Assembly: GCA_031409775.1 (NCBI GenBank)
Contig: JANNXY010000033.1
Span: forward strand, 1 to 17,284
Length of the DNA: 17,284 bases
Direction of reading: 5' to 3'
Origin: JANNXY01 sp031409775
GTDB lineage: Bacteria; Patescibacteriota; Minisyncoccia; Phycocordibacterales; CAIZIN01
Both the position numbers and the translations under genes were made by a program. Positions within the stretch are counted from its first letter, which is position 1. Each line of letters begins with the position of its first letter. The notes under the pieces are model-generated. The model had not been told where the DNA came from. It did no database searches and saw only the letters and a list, made by a program, of their open reading frames with translations. Positions 12,682 to 17,284 of the stretch are shown here, in pieces.

Positions 12682-12835
12682 GCCCTTGTAGTTCAATGGA
12701 TAGAACAGCGTGAGCTCGGGAAGGGACCCGAGCGCAAGGCCGGAGCAGCTCGGCTGCGAGGTGGGGTCGCGAGATTTTTCACCAGAAAAATACTTGGGAC
12801 CTTCTAAGCCGTTAATAATTTTGTTCGATTAAGTA
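12682..12835 (+). pseudogene. interrupted tRNA-Arg(TCT) copy with hairpin insertion
   Basis: The 5' half (12682-12710: acceptor GCCCTTG, D-arm GTTC...GAAC) is intact. About 87 nt of palindromic sequence then interrupts the anticodon stem: GCTCGGG-N6-CCCGAGC, GCAGC-N3-GCTGC, and ATTTTTC-ACCA-GAAAAAT framed by GGTC/GACC. The anticodon half resumes at 12798 with CTTCTAAGCCGTTA, nearly identical to the intact gene downstream. The T-arm (around TTCGATT at 12824-12830) no longer pairs, and no matching acceptor 3' strand follows before the next tRNA. I therefore call it non-functional on its own. Confidence 0.7.
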
Positions 12836-12838
12836 TTT

Positions 12839-12910
12839 GCCCTCGTAGTTAAATGGATATAACTGCGGACTTCTAAGCCGTTATTCGTGGTTCGATTCCA
12901 CGCGAGGGCA
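12839..12910 (+). tRNA. tRNA-Arg (anticodon TCT)
   Basis: Complete 72-nt cloverleaf. Acceptor GCCCTCG/CGAGGGC, D-arm GTTAAATGGATATAAC, anticodon loop CTTCTAA (TCT, reading AGA) with one A-G mismatch at the base of the loop, T-arm CGTGG-TTCGATT-CCACG, discriminator A. It directly follows the broken copy. Confidence 0.93.
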
Positions 12911-12916
12911 CAAGCC

Positions 12917-12944
12917 AAAAAATCCGGACTGCTCCGGATTTTTT
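12917..12944 (+). terminator. intrinsic terminator after tRNA-Arg(TCT)
   Basis: AAAAAATCCGGA-CTGC-TCCGGATTTTTT: a perfect stem with a T-run, 7 nt past the tRNA. The symmetry means it could also act on the other strand. Confidence 0.9.
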
Positions 12945-12949
12945 CGGAC

Positions 12950-12988
12950 TTGTGCCAGGCGGAGCTATGTTTCTGAGAACAGAAACAA
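12950..12988 (+). repeat. 39-nt post-tRNA repeat, copy 1
   Basis: Begins TTGTGC and contains GGAGCTATGTTTC. It includes the hairpin TTTCTG-AGAA-CAGAAA and is a close match to the copy at 13327-13365. Each copy lies just after a tRNA terminator. Confidence 0.75.
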
Positions 12989-13006
12989 GCGAGCCGGGTC
13001 CGAGAA

Positions 13007-13203
13007 AATCTATCCGCGACGGCGATAGATTATTCGTGGGCACAATTAAGAAAGCATCCCTCCTTTTGAGTACAGAAGTGCTCCCCTCGAGGGGAGATTT
13101 CACTCATCGTTGCATTAATTCTCCCTTTGAAGTGAGCACTGGCGTCTGCGCCAGGAGGGATGTTGGTAAGGGTTCAAACTTGAATTCTCTTCAATTTTGA
13201 TGT
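13007..13203 (+). other. structured non-coding stretch before tRNA-Val
   Basis: No gene is seen between the repeat and the tRNA-Val promoter. AATCTATC (13007-13014) pairs with GATAGATT (13024-13031). CATCCCTCC (13055-13063) pairs perfectly with GGAGGGATG (13154-13162) and encloses AGTGCTC/GAGCACT (13077-13083, 13134-13140), CTCCCC-TCGA-GGGGAG (13081-13096) and TGGCG-TCTG-CGCCA (13140-13153). Some inner stems exclude each other. It may be a structured RNA or a palindromic mobile remnant. Confidence 0.5.
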
Positions 13204-13208
13204 AGTCT
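13180..13208 (+). promoter_or_regulatory. promoter of tRNA-Val
   Basis: TTGAAT (13180-13185), 17-nt spacer, TAGTCT (13203-13208), 9 nt before the tRNA. Confidence 0.55.
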
Positions 13209-13217
13209 GGTAAATGC

Positions 13218-13290
13218 GCGCCCTTAGCTCAGTTGGTAGAGCAACCCGTTTACACCGGGAAGGTCGTAGGTTCGAGTCCTTCAGGGCGCA
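13218..13290 (+). tRNA. tRNA-Val (anticodon TAC)
   Basis: 73-nt cloverleaf: acceptor GCGCCCT/AGGGCGC, D-arm GCTCAGTTGGTAGAGC, anticodon loop TTTACAC (TAC, reading GUA) in a stem of at least four pairs (CCCG/CGGG), T-arm GTAGG-TTCGAGT-CCTTC with one mismatch, discriminator A. CCA is not encoded. Confidence 0.95.
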
Positions 13291-13298
13291 CAACGTAA

Positions 13299-13325
13299 AA
13301 AACCTGCATTTCTGCAGGTTTTTCA
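13299..13325 (+). terminator. intrinsic terminator after tRNA-Val
   Basis: AAAACCTGCA-TTTC-TGCAGGTTTT hairpin followed by further T residues, about 8 nt past the tRNA. Confidence 0.85.
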
Positions 13326-13326
13326 G

Positions 13327-13365
13327 TTGTGCGAGCCGGAGCTATGTTTCCGAGTACGAAAACAA
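13327..13365 (+). repeat. 39-nt post-tRNA repeat, copy 2
   Basis: Same length and order as 12950-12988, with six differing positions. The loop-closing T-A pair of its hairpin is replaced by C-G (TTTCCG-AGTA-CGAAAA), a compensatory change. One other pair is lost. Confidence 0.75.
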
Positions 13366-13379
13366 ATTCAACATTATGC

Positions 13380-13385
13380 TAATAT
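13380..13385 (+). promoter_or_regulatory. extended -10 box for the kinase-like gene
   Basis: TGc-TAATAT, 7 nt before ATG 13393, again leaderless geometry. Confidence 0.5.
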
Positions 13386-13392
13386 ATATCGT

Positions 13393-14217
13393 ATGAATTA
13401 CGAACCAATTGGACCGTTGAGGAAAGCAGAGGGGTTGGAAATATTAGAGGGTAAAAGACAGAAGGAAATAGAAAAAAGTATCCTATTTGATATTAGAGAG
13501 CTTTTGAAAATACCTGAATATAAAATTGGGGAAGGTTCTACCGCTCAAGTATTTTACCCTAAAAAGGGAAGCGAATATGTTTGTTATAAAATCTTCCACC
13601 GCAACCCTACGGCGTATGCCAAAAGATTGGAGGATGTTCCAGAGGAGTACCATAGTATTTGGTCAGGAAACGGAACTAATCAAAAATTTCCTTGGAGAAA
13701 TTCTGGACATAGGGAAATGGAAATAACTGATAAGCTTCGAGAAATTGATTCTGAGGTTGGAATTCCAAGCATGTATCTTTCTCACGAACTAGAGGGAAGC
13801 GAAGAAGGGGGGAAGTATTGGGTTTCGGATAATGTGGAAGTTATAGTTATGAGTCGTGTTATGGATGCAGTGGATCTTGAGCAACTTGTAATTAGAAAAA
13901 TAGACTTACCGGAAGGGTTTGATATTGACGCTTTTTGTGCAAAGTTAGAAAAGTTTTTTGCAAAAGCTCATGATATGGGAGTATATCATCGTGATGTTGG
14001 TCCTAGAAATATAATGATAGATCTAAAAACTCATAAACCTTACGTTATTGATTATGGTATGGGAACCGACAGTGTTTTAGGGGATGAAGATCCTTATGCG
14101 CAAGAAGTTACTATAGAAGGGCAGTCTCGTAGGGTAGTCTTCAATACCGACGAACACGGCCTCAGTCTTGTAAAAAAACACTTGCATGAGTACTCTGAAT
14201 TCATGAAAGATCGTTAG
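13393..14217 (+). CDS. protein kinase-like fold protein (Ser/Thr kinase or phosphotransferase)
   Basis: The 274-residue soluble product has the main marks of a protein-kinase-like fold: glycine loop IGEGSTAQVF (about 45-54), the ATP-binding Lys66 in VCYKIF, a hinge region IVMSRVMD (about 151-158), the catalytic loop H199-R-D201 in YHRDVGPRNIMID with Asn206, and D220-Y-G in YVIDYGMGT for metal binding. The C-lobe after the DYG is short (about 50 residues), so it is smaller than a full Hanks kinase and may be closer to the RIO/Kdo or small-molecule kinase side. An upstream in-frame ATG at 13327 lies in the non-coding repeat and is rejected. The gene is monocistronic and more AT-rich than rplS or the pil genes. 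Confidence 0.85.
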   Translation: MNYEPIGPLRKAEGLEILEGKRQKEIEKSILFDIRELLKIPEYKIGEGSTAQVFYPKKGSEYVCYKIFHRNPTAYAKRLEDVPEEYHSIWSGNGTNQKFPWRNSGHREMEITDKLREIDSEVGIPSMYLSHELEGSEEGGKYWVSDNVEVIVMSRVMDAVDLEQLVIRKIDLPEGFDIDAFCAKLEKFFAKAHDMGVYHRDVGPRNIMIDLKTHKPYVIDYGMGTDSVLGDEDPYAQEVTIEGQSRRVVFNTDEHGLSLVKKHLHEYSEFMKDR

Positions 14218-14219
14218 CA

Positions 14220-14248
14220 TTGACAAACTTATTAATTTATATTAAATT
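14220..14248 (+). promoter_or_regulatory. promoter of the 72-residue gene
   Basis: Consensus TTGACA (14220-14225), 17-nt spacer, TAAATT (14243-14248), 9 nt before ATG 14258. It is the best -35/-10 pair in the window outside the redox cassette. Confidence 0.65.
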
Positions 14249-14257
14249 AGAAAAAGC

Positions 14258-14476
14258 ATGAGTACTACAATATCCAAATCAGCAACTGATTCTCTACGTA
14301 TTCTAGCTGAGAAAATGGTAGAGCGAGGTTCTTTTGAGGAACAGGTAGAAAATATGCCCGGCTTCAAACTCGTTAGAGAAACTGGAAGTGGCGAGACCCC
14401 AAAGGCCCTCACTACCAGTTACCAATTTGATCTTGTAAGCGGGAGTACGTTCTATCTTGTTCAGGTGGCAGATTAG
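14258..14476 (+). CDS. small hypothetical protein, 72 aa
   Basis: The product starts STTISKSATDSLRILAEKMVERGSFEEQVENMPGF (helical), then a Gly/Thr-rich loop ETGSGETPKALTTS, and ends in strands YQFDLVSGSTFYLVQVAD. There is no membrane segment and I do not recognise a family. Support comes from a strong promoter and from a terminator that overlaps the stop codon, which mark it as an independent unit. Confidence 0.6.
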   Translation: MSTTISKSATDSLRILAEKMVERGSFEEQVENMPGFKLVRETGSGETPKALTTSYQFDLVSGSTFYLVQVAD

Positions 14477-14492
14477 AATCTGGCCATTTTTT
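14467..14492 (+). terminator. intrinsic terminator overlapping the stop of the 72-residue gene
   Basis: GGC-AGATT / AATCT-g-GCC stem with a 2-nt AG centre (tight loop) and one bulged G, followed by A and six T residues. The stop codon TAG is inside the hairpin, and the rluD-type ATG comes 4 nt after the T-run. Confidence 0.6.
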
Positions 14493-14496
14493 ATCT

Positions 14497-15231
14497 ATGC
14501 CCCCTACTATCATCGCGGAAACAAAGGAATATTTGATATTGAACAAGCCCGCAGGTCTGGTTGTTCATGGTGATGGTAGGACAGCAGAGAAGACTCTCGC
14601 GGACTGGTTGGTAGAGAATTATCCTGATATCAAGTCAGTAGGCGAGCCGTGGCAGGACCAGAAGGGCAACGCTATCTATCGTCCAGGTATAGTCCACAGG
14701 CTCGATAGGGAGACTTCGGGTGTGATGGTGATAGCAAAGACGCAGGGGATGTTCGATAGTCTCAAATCCCAGTTCCAGAACAAAGAAGTCGAGAAGATCT
14801 ACCACGCGTTTGTGTATGGAATGGTAAAGATAGGTTCGGTATCCGGCAAGGCGTCGATAAACCGCCCGATAGGTAAGAGTACGCAGGATTTCCGCAAATG
14901 GTCTGCCCAGAGGGGTGCCAAAGGTGAGTTACGCGATGCAGTTACGGACTACAGTGTGATCAAGGCTTGCAATGAGCTGAGTTTCGTAGAAGCTAGTCCC
15001 AAGACCGGTAGGACACACCAGATCAGGGTACATTTCAAGGCTATAAACCACCCAGTGATATGCGACAAGCTATATGCCCCGAACCACAAGCCGATGCTCG
15101 GGTTTGACCGGACGGCTCTACATGCGAGGAATATCACATTTACCAACTTATCTGCCGAGACTGTATCATACGAGGCGGCATACCCAGGCGACTTCGAGAA
15201 GGCTATTGCACAAGTGGGTAGCCTATGTTAA
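14497..15231 (+). CDS. RluA/RluD-family 23S rRNA pseudouridine synthase
   Basis: The enzyme isomerises uridine to pseudouridine in rRNA or tRNA. At 244 residues it lacks the N-terminal S4 domain of RluD and is close to RluA in size. The product opens EYLILNKPAGLVVHGDG, the usual first strand, then IVHRLDRETSGVMVIAKT with catalytic Asp70, then YHAFVYG, and near the C-terminus GRTHQIRVHFKAINHPVICDKLY, the conserved RTHQIR motif. The target base cannot be told. The promoter is not obvious, because a terminator for the preceding gene ends 4 nt before its ATG. rplS follows 41 nt downstream. Confidence 0.93.
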   Translation: MPPTIIAETKEYLILNKPAGLVVHGDGRTAEKTLADWLVENYPDIKSVGEPWQDQKGNAIYRPGIVHRLDRETSGVMVIAKTQGMFDSLKSQFQNKEVEKIYHAFVYGMVKIGSVSGKASINRPIGKSTQDFRKWSAQRGAKGELRDAVTDYSVIKACNELSFVEASPKTGRTHQIRVHFKAINHPVICDKLYAPNHKPMLGFDRTALHARNITFTNLSAETVSYEAAYPGDFEKAIAQVGSLC

Positions 15232-15272
15232 AGTAGGCCTCACGATAAATACAACAAATTAATGTAAATTAC

Positions 15273-15659
15273 ATGGCCAAAATCATTTCACCAGTCAACA
15301 TAGAGGACCGAACCAACCTAGATCTCCGAAGTGGGGATACTGTCAAAGTGCATCAGAAGATCAAAGATGGTGAGAAGTATCGTATCCAGCTTTTCGAAGG
15401 AATAGTTCTATCTAGGAAGCATGGAACTGAGGCGGGTGGTACATTTACCGTCCGCAAGGTAGTAGACGGAATCGGTGTAGAGCGTATATTTCCACTATTT
15501 TCTCCAAATATAGAAAAGATCGAGACAACTCGCAGGTCCAAGACTCGCCGGAGCAAGCTATATTTCATCCGCGACAAAGCTGTCAAAGAAATGAAGAGGC
15601 GTATGAAGATGGAAATGGTTTCTATCTCTACAGAAGACAAAGCAGAAGCGAAAGCTTAA
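15273..15659 (+). CDS. rplS: 50S ribosomal protein L19
   Basis: L19 lies at the 30S-50S interface. The 128-residue product contains the family motifs FRSGDTVKVH-like LRSGDTVKVHQKIKDG (about 18-33), FEGIVLSRKHG (about 41-51), TFTVRKVVDGIGVERIFPLFSPNIEKIE (about 57-84) and the basic RRSKTRRSKLYFIRD. The C-terminal tail (about 105-128) is an extra Met/Lys then Glu/Ala-rich extension. Next to the gene is tRNA-Leu, 24 nt downstream. In many bacteria rplS sits with rimM-trmD, which are not seen here. Confidence 0.96.
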   Translation: MAKIISPVNIEDRTNLDLRSGDTVKVHQKIKDGEKYRIQLFEGIVLSRKHGTEAGGTFTVRKVVDGIGVERIFPLFSPNIEKIETTRRSKTRRSKLYFIRDKAVKEMKRRMKMEMVSISTEDKAEAKA

Positions 15660-15668
15660 ATACTTTGC

Positions 15669-15674
15669 TATAAT
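15669..15674 (+). promoter_or_regulatory. extended -10 of tRNA-Leu
   Basis: TGc-TATAAT (consensus), 9 nt before the first base of the tRNA. Its TTTGCTATAAT core closely resembles the box before pilM. Confidence 0.6.
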
Positions 15675-15683
15675 ATCTCCCAT

Positions 15684-15765
15684 GCCCGGGTGTTGAAACT
15701 GGTAGACATTTGCCCTTGAGGTGGGTAAGCCGTAAGGCGTGGAGGTTCGAGTCCTCTCCCGGGCA
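15684..15765 (+). tRNA. tRNA-Leu (anticodon GAG)
   Basis: An 82-nt tRNA with an intermediate variable arm (AAGCCGTAAGGCGT). Acceptor GCCCGGG pairs perfectly with CCCGGGC, anticodon stem TGCCC/GGGTA with loop TTGAGGT (GAG, reading CUC and CUU), T-arm GGAGG-TTCGAGT-CCTCT, discriminator A. CCA is not encoded. The next gene starts one base later. Confidence 0.94.
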
Positions 15766-15766
15766 C

Positions 15767-16546
15767 ATGAAGAAAATTATTTTTGCTGTAGTAATATTTT
15801 TACTAATTGTAGTATCCTACATTGCCATTTCTCGTAGACCTGATCCGGTGGTAGTTCTGGGTCCAAGCGACGAGGTCGAGCTTACCTATACCGATGCACA
15901 GTATTCTGAGTCAGATGATCTGATCAGTGTAGATGTGCATTATCCGCGCTTCTCTGACCCAGCTATCGCAGACATTGTTGAGCATTATGCAGTGGACCCT
16001 GCCAAGGAGTTCTATCGGGTAGGTAGAACAGAAGCAGAAGAGATCAAAGAAGACTTCCCAGACTGGCCAGGCAGATACGAGTTCATTACTAGCTATACAG
16101 TCGCGACGGATACTGATCCATATATCAACATAATGTTTAGCAGATACTCTGATACTGGTGGGGCACATGGGTTAGGGTTTACTGATGTACTGGTAATAGA
16201 CAGAGAGCATGGTGATAGGATAGAGTTCGCAGACCTATTTACCAATACAGGTATCGCTGCTCGGGCATTGCCTGCACTCGTCACAGAATCACTACTTGAG
16301 CAAAAGATGTCTAAGCTCGGTATATCCAAGGAGGATGCGTTGGAATCCCTAGAGGAGCCATTTGCATCTAGTCTGTCGGGTATTCTGGAGAATTATGACA
16401 ATTTCTCTCTCACCCCAGAGGGTGTTACATTCTATTTCTCTCCATATCAGGCTGGGGCTTATGTAGAAGGGGAATACAGCGTGTTCGTACCACGGTCAGA
16501 TCTGCAGGAGTATCTCGTGCCTGATTTCAAGGTTGTTCCGAACTAG
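15767..16546 (+). CDS. membrane-anchored DUF4163/DUF3298 (PdaC/RsiV-like) protein
   Basis: The 259-residue product has an N-terminal signal anchor (KKIIFAVVIFLLIVVSYIAI, about 2-21) and an extracytoplasmic body. Residues about 35-130 contain SVDVHYPRF and YEFITSYTVATDTDPYINIMFSRYSDTGGAHG, matching DUF4163, where the Tyr-Thr-Gly-Gly-Ala-His pattern is typical. The C-terminal part VTFYFSPYQAGAYVEGEYSVFVPRSDLQEYL matches DUF3298. Such domains occur in Bacillus PdaC and RsiV and in many exported proteins of unknown function. No sigma-factor gene is adjacent. The ATG lies 1 nt after the tRNA-Leu discriminator, leaving no room for a promoter or ribosome site. Confidence 0.88.
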   Translation: MKKIIFAVVIFLLIVVSYIAISRRPDPVVVLGPSDEVELTYTDAQYSESDDLISVDVHYPRFSDPAIADIVEHYAVDPAKEFYRVGRTEAEEIKEDFPDWPGRYEFITSYTVATDTDPYINIMFSRYSDTGGAHGLGFTDVLVIDREHGDRIEFADLFTNTGIAARALPALVTESLLEQKMSKLGISKEDALESLEEPFASSLSGILENYDNFSLTPEGVTFYFSPYQAGAYVEGEYSVFVPRSDLQEYLVPDFKVVPN

Positions 16547-16558
16547 CCAGAGTTTCGC

Positions 16559-16587
16559 TAGACTTAGTGTTATTTCTCTGATATAAA
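16559..16587 (+). promoter_or_regulatory. promoter of tRNA-His
   Basis: TAGACT (16559-16564), 17-nt spacer, TATAAA (16582-16587), 9 nt before the encoded G-1. Confidence 0.5.
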
Positions 16588-16596
16588 TGAAAGCCT

Positions 16597-16668
16597 GGTG
16601 GCTATAGTTTAGTGGCAAAACTCAGGTTTGTGGAACCTGTATCGAGGGTCCGATTCCCTCTAGCCACC
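16597..16668 (+). tRNA. tRNA-His (anticodon GTG)
   Basis: Acceptor GTGGCTA/TAGCCAC with an encoded extra G at position -1 facing C73, the identity mark of bacterial tRNA-His. D-arm GTTTAGTGGCAAAAC, anticodon stem CAGGT/ACCTG with loop TTGTGGA (GTG), T-arm GAGGG-TCCGATT-CCCTC. CCA is not encoded. Confidence 0.95.
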
Positions 16669-16841
16669 CTAGTGGGAATTATCTTAAATTAAGCTGTGGA
16701 ATAAGCTTATTTCAGTTCGAGCCGTACACAAAAAACAACTATTGTGTATTTAAGTCAAGTGTGATAAATTCATCCTCAGACACAATATATCTTTTACAAA
16801 AGAATAACCAAAAACCATTAGACCTGTGGGTCAAAAAACTG

Positions 16842-16847
16842 TAAAAT
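16842..16847 (+). promoter_or_regulatory. -10 box for the Nudix gene
   Basis: TAAAAT, then 6 nt, then ATG 16854. TTAGAC lies 18 nt upstream as a possible -35. The 16669-16841 gap before it holds an AATAAGCTTATT palindrome (16700-16711) and no gene that I can see. Confidence 0.5.
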
Positions 16848-16853
16848 TACCAA

Positions 16854-17145
16854 ATGAAATTAATCCTATCTGTAGTAAATTGGATCAGAAAAATCTACTG
16901 GTTTGTAGCCCGCCCAAATACCAAGGGTGTACGAGCCATAGTTGTAAATAGTGCTGGCGAGATAATGCTTGTCAAACATAGATATGGAAAGGGATTATCT
17001 CTCCCTGGCGATGGTGTTAAAAGGAAAGAGTCTTTTGGACAAGCGCTTACAAGAGAGCTGGGGGAGGAAGTAGGAATAACGAACTTCCAAATCGAAAGAA
17101 AACTAGGAGAATATGAAAATAACTATGAATATAAAAAAGATAGGG
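16854..17145 (+). pseudogene. Nudix hydrolase, cut by an IS3-family insertion
   Basis: Nudix enzymes hydrolyse nucleoside diphosphates linked to another moiety. The native part is about 97 residues: a short N-terminal helix, GVRAIVVNSAGEIMLVKHRYGKGLSLPGDGVKRKE (about 25-59), then the Nudix helix E-x7-R-E-L-G-E-E-V-G-I. The second half of the fold is missing because an IS end begins at about 17146, after which the frame runs on into element DNA to the window edge. The box departs from consensus at its first Gly (Asp here) and at the Gly before the first Glu (Lys here). The rest of the gene, if it exists, would lie beyond the element. Its promoter is intact. Confidence 0.82.
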
Positions 17146-17284
17146 TGGTCTTACCCCCTAATTTGAGACTCCTATTTCTTGATTTTCAGATACACCGGTT
17201 AGCAATAATTTCTCCGACTGATAATAATTTGCTTCAAACTCCACTGGACTCACATAGCCCAAGGAAGAATGAAGTCTTTTGGTA
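17146..17284. mobile_element. IS3-family insertion sequence, end and partial body
   Basis: The element begins at about 17146 with TGGTCTTACCCCCTAATTTG, the form of an IS3-family (IS150-like) terminal repeat starting with TG. It continues past the window edge. The transposase C-terminus is on the minus strand. The other end and the target duplication are outside the window. Confidence 0.8.
17158..17284 (-). CDS. IS3-family transposase (OrfB), C-terminal 41 residues
   Basis: The minus strand reads TKRLHSSLGYVSPVEFEANY followed by a short tail to TAG at 17158-17160. The R-x-H-S-x-L-G-Y-x-S-P-x-x-F/Y-E pattern is the hallmark of the C-terminus of IS3-family rve integrase-type transposases. The DDE residues lie upstream, outside the window. 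The gene is partial only because of the window edge; whether the element is active cannot be judged. Confidence 0.9.
   Translation of the reverse strand, partial: TKRLHSSLGYVSPVEFEANYYQSEKLLLTGVSENQEIGVSN

Noticed and set aside
12711..12797. Group I intron in tRNA-Arg(TCT).
   Set aside because: The insert is only about 87 nt, consists of simple hairpins, has no visible conserved pairing core, and the 3' part of the tRNA after it is decayed.
12873..13200. Frames on both strands between tRNA-Arg(TCT) and tRNA-Val.
   Set aside because: They run through tRNA, terminator and palindromes and have no protein-like pattern; one even reads the tRNA antisense as SRGIEPRITA.
12682..13365. CRISPR-like array because of repeated short motifs.
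   Set aside because: Only two copies of a 39-nt repeat exist, with a long unequal interval holding a tRNA and terminators; there are no regular spacers and no cas genes.
13327..13392. Upstream ATG at 13327 as start of the kinase-like gene.
   Set aside because: The extra 22 residues come from the hairpin repeat and would span the -10 box.

Overview
The window looks like a chromosome segment of a Candidate Phyla Radiation (Patescibacteria, Parcubacteria-like) bacterium. The evidence is the mix of small genes: RuvA, RuvX/YqgF, ribosomal proteins S20 and L19, an RluA-type pseudouridine synthase, a PilM-PilN-PilO type IV pilus operon, a DsbB homologue, and several short membrane proteins of unknown function. 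tRNA genes are scattered singly and none encodes a 3' CCA. TGA is read as a normal stop (for example at the ends of dsbB and of the gene at 8466-8786), so this is not one of the UGA-recoded CPR lineages. Assignment to a class is inference.

Layout. 1-520: debris, including the C-terminal remnant of a DUF4143 ATPase. 525-3609: ruvA, a hypothetical gene, rpsT, three hypothetical genes (one with a possible ADP-ribosyltransferase-like motif) and tRNA-Arg(GCG), which is followed by an inverted, hairpin-interrupted copy of its own 3' end. 3643-6660: an AT-rich thiol-redox cassette on the minus strand, encoding an XRE regulator, a DUF2178-like membrane partner, a membrane-anchored thioredoxin with a Met/Lys-rich linker, a CcdA-TlpA/DipZ fusion and a glutaredoxin. 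6706-8804: tRNA-Ser, a GIY-YIG protein, a PNPOx-like protein and two hypotheticals. 8861-12661: dsbB-ruvX, a tRNA-binding protein, then pilM-pilN-pilO plus one small membrane protein. 12662-13392: a region rich in tRNAs and palindromes with a broken tRNA-Arg(TCT), an intact tRNA-Arg(TCT) and tRNA-Val. 13393-16546: a kinase-like gene, a hypothetical, an RluA-type synthase, rplS, tRNA-Leu, and a DUF4163/DUF3298 protein whose start codon lies one base after the tRNA. 16597-17284: tRNA-His and a Nudix gene cut by an IS3-family element running off the window.

The strongest new signal is regulatory. The XRE operon and the thioredoxin operon each have a TTTACA-N17-TATACT promoter whose -35 box lies inside the same palindrome, GTAAAG-N4-CTTTAC. 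This suggests that the XRE protein represses itself and the redox operon as one switch. A second signal is global: many genes carry an extended -10 box (often TGC-TANNNT) only 6-11 nt before the ATG, which implies leaderless mRNAs. A third is a recurring association of tRNA genes with inserted hairpins, partial tRNA copies and structured trailers.
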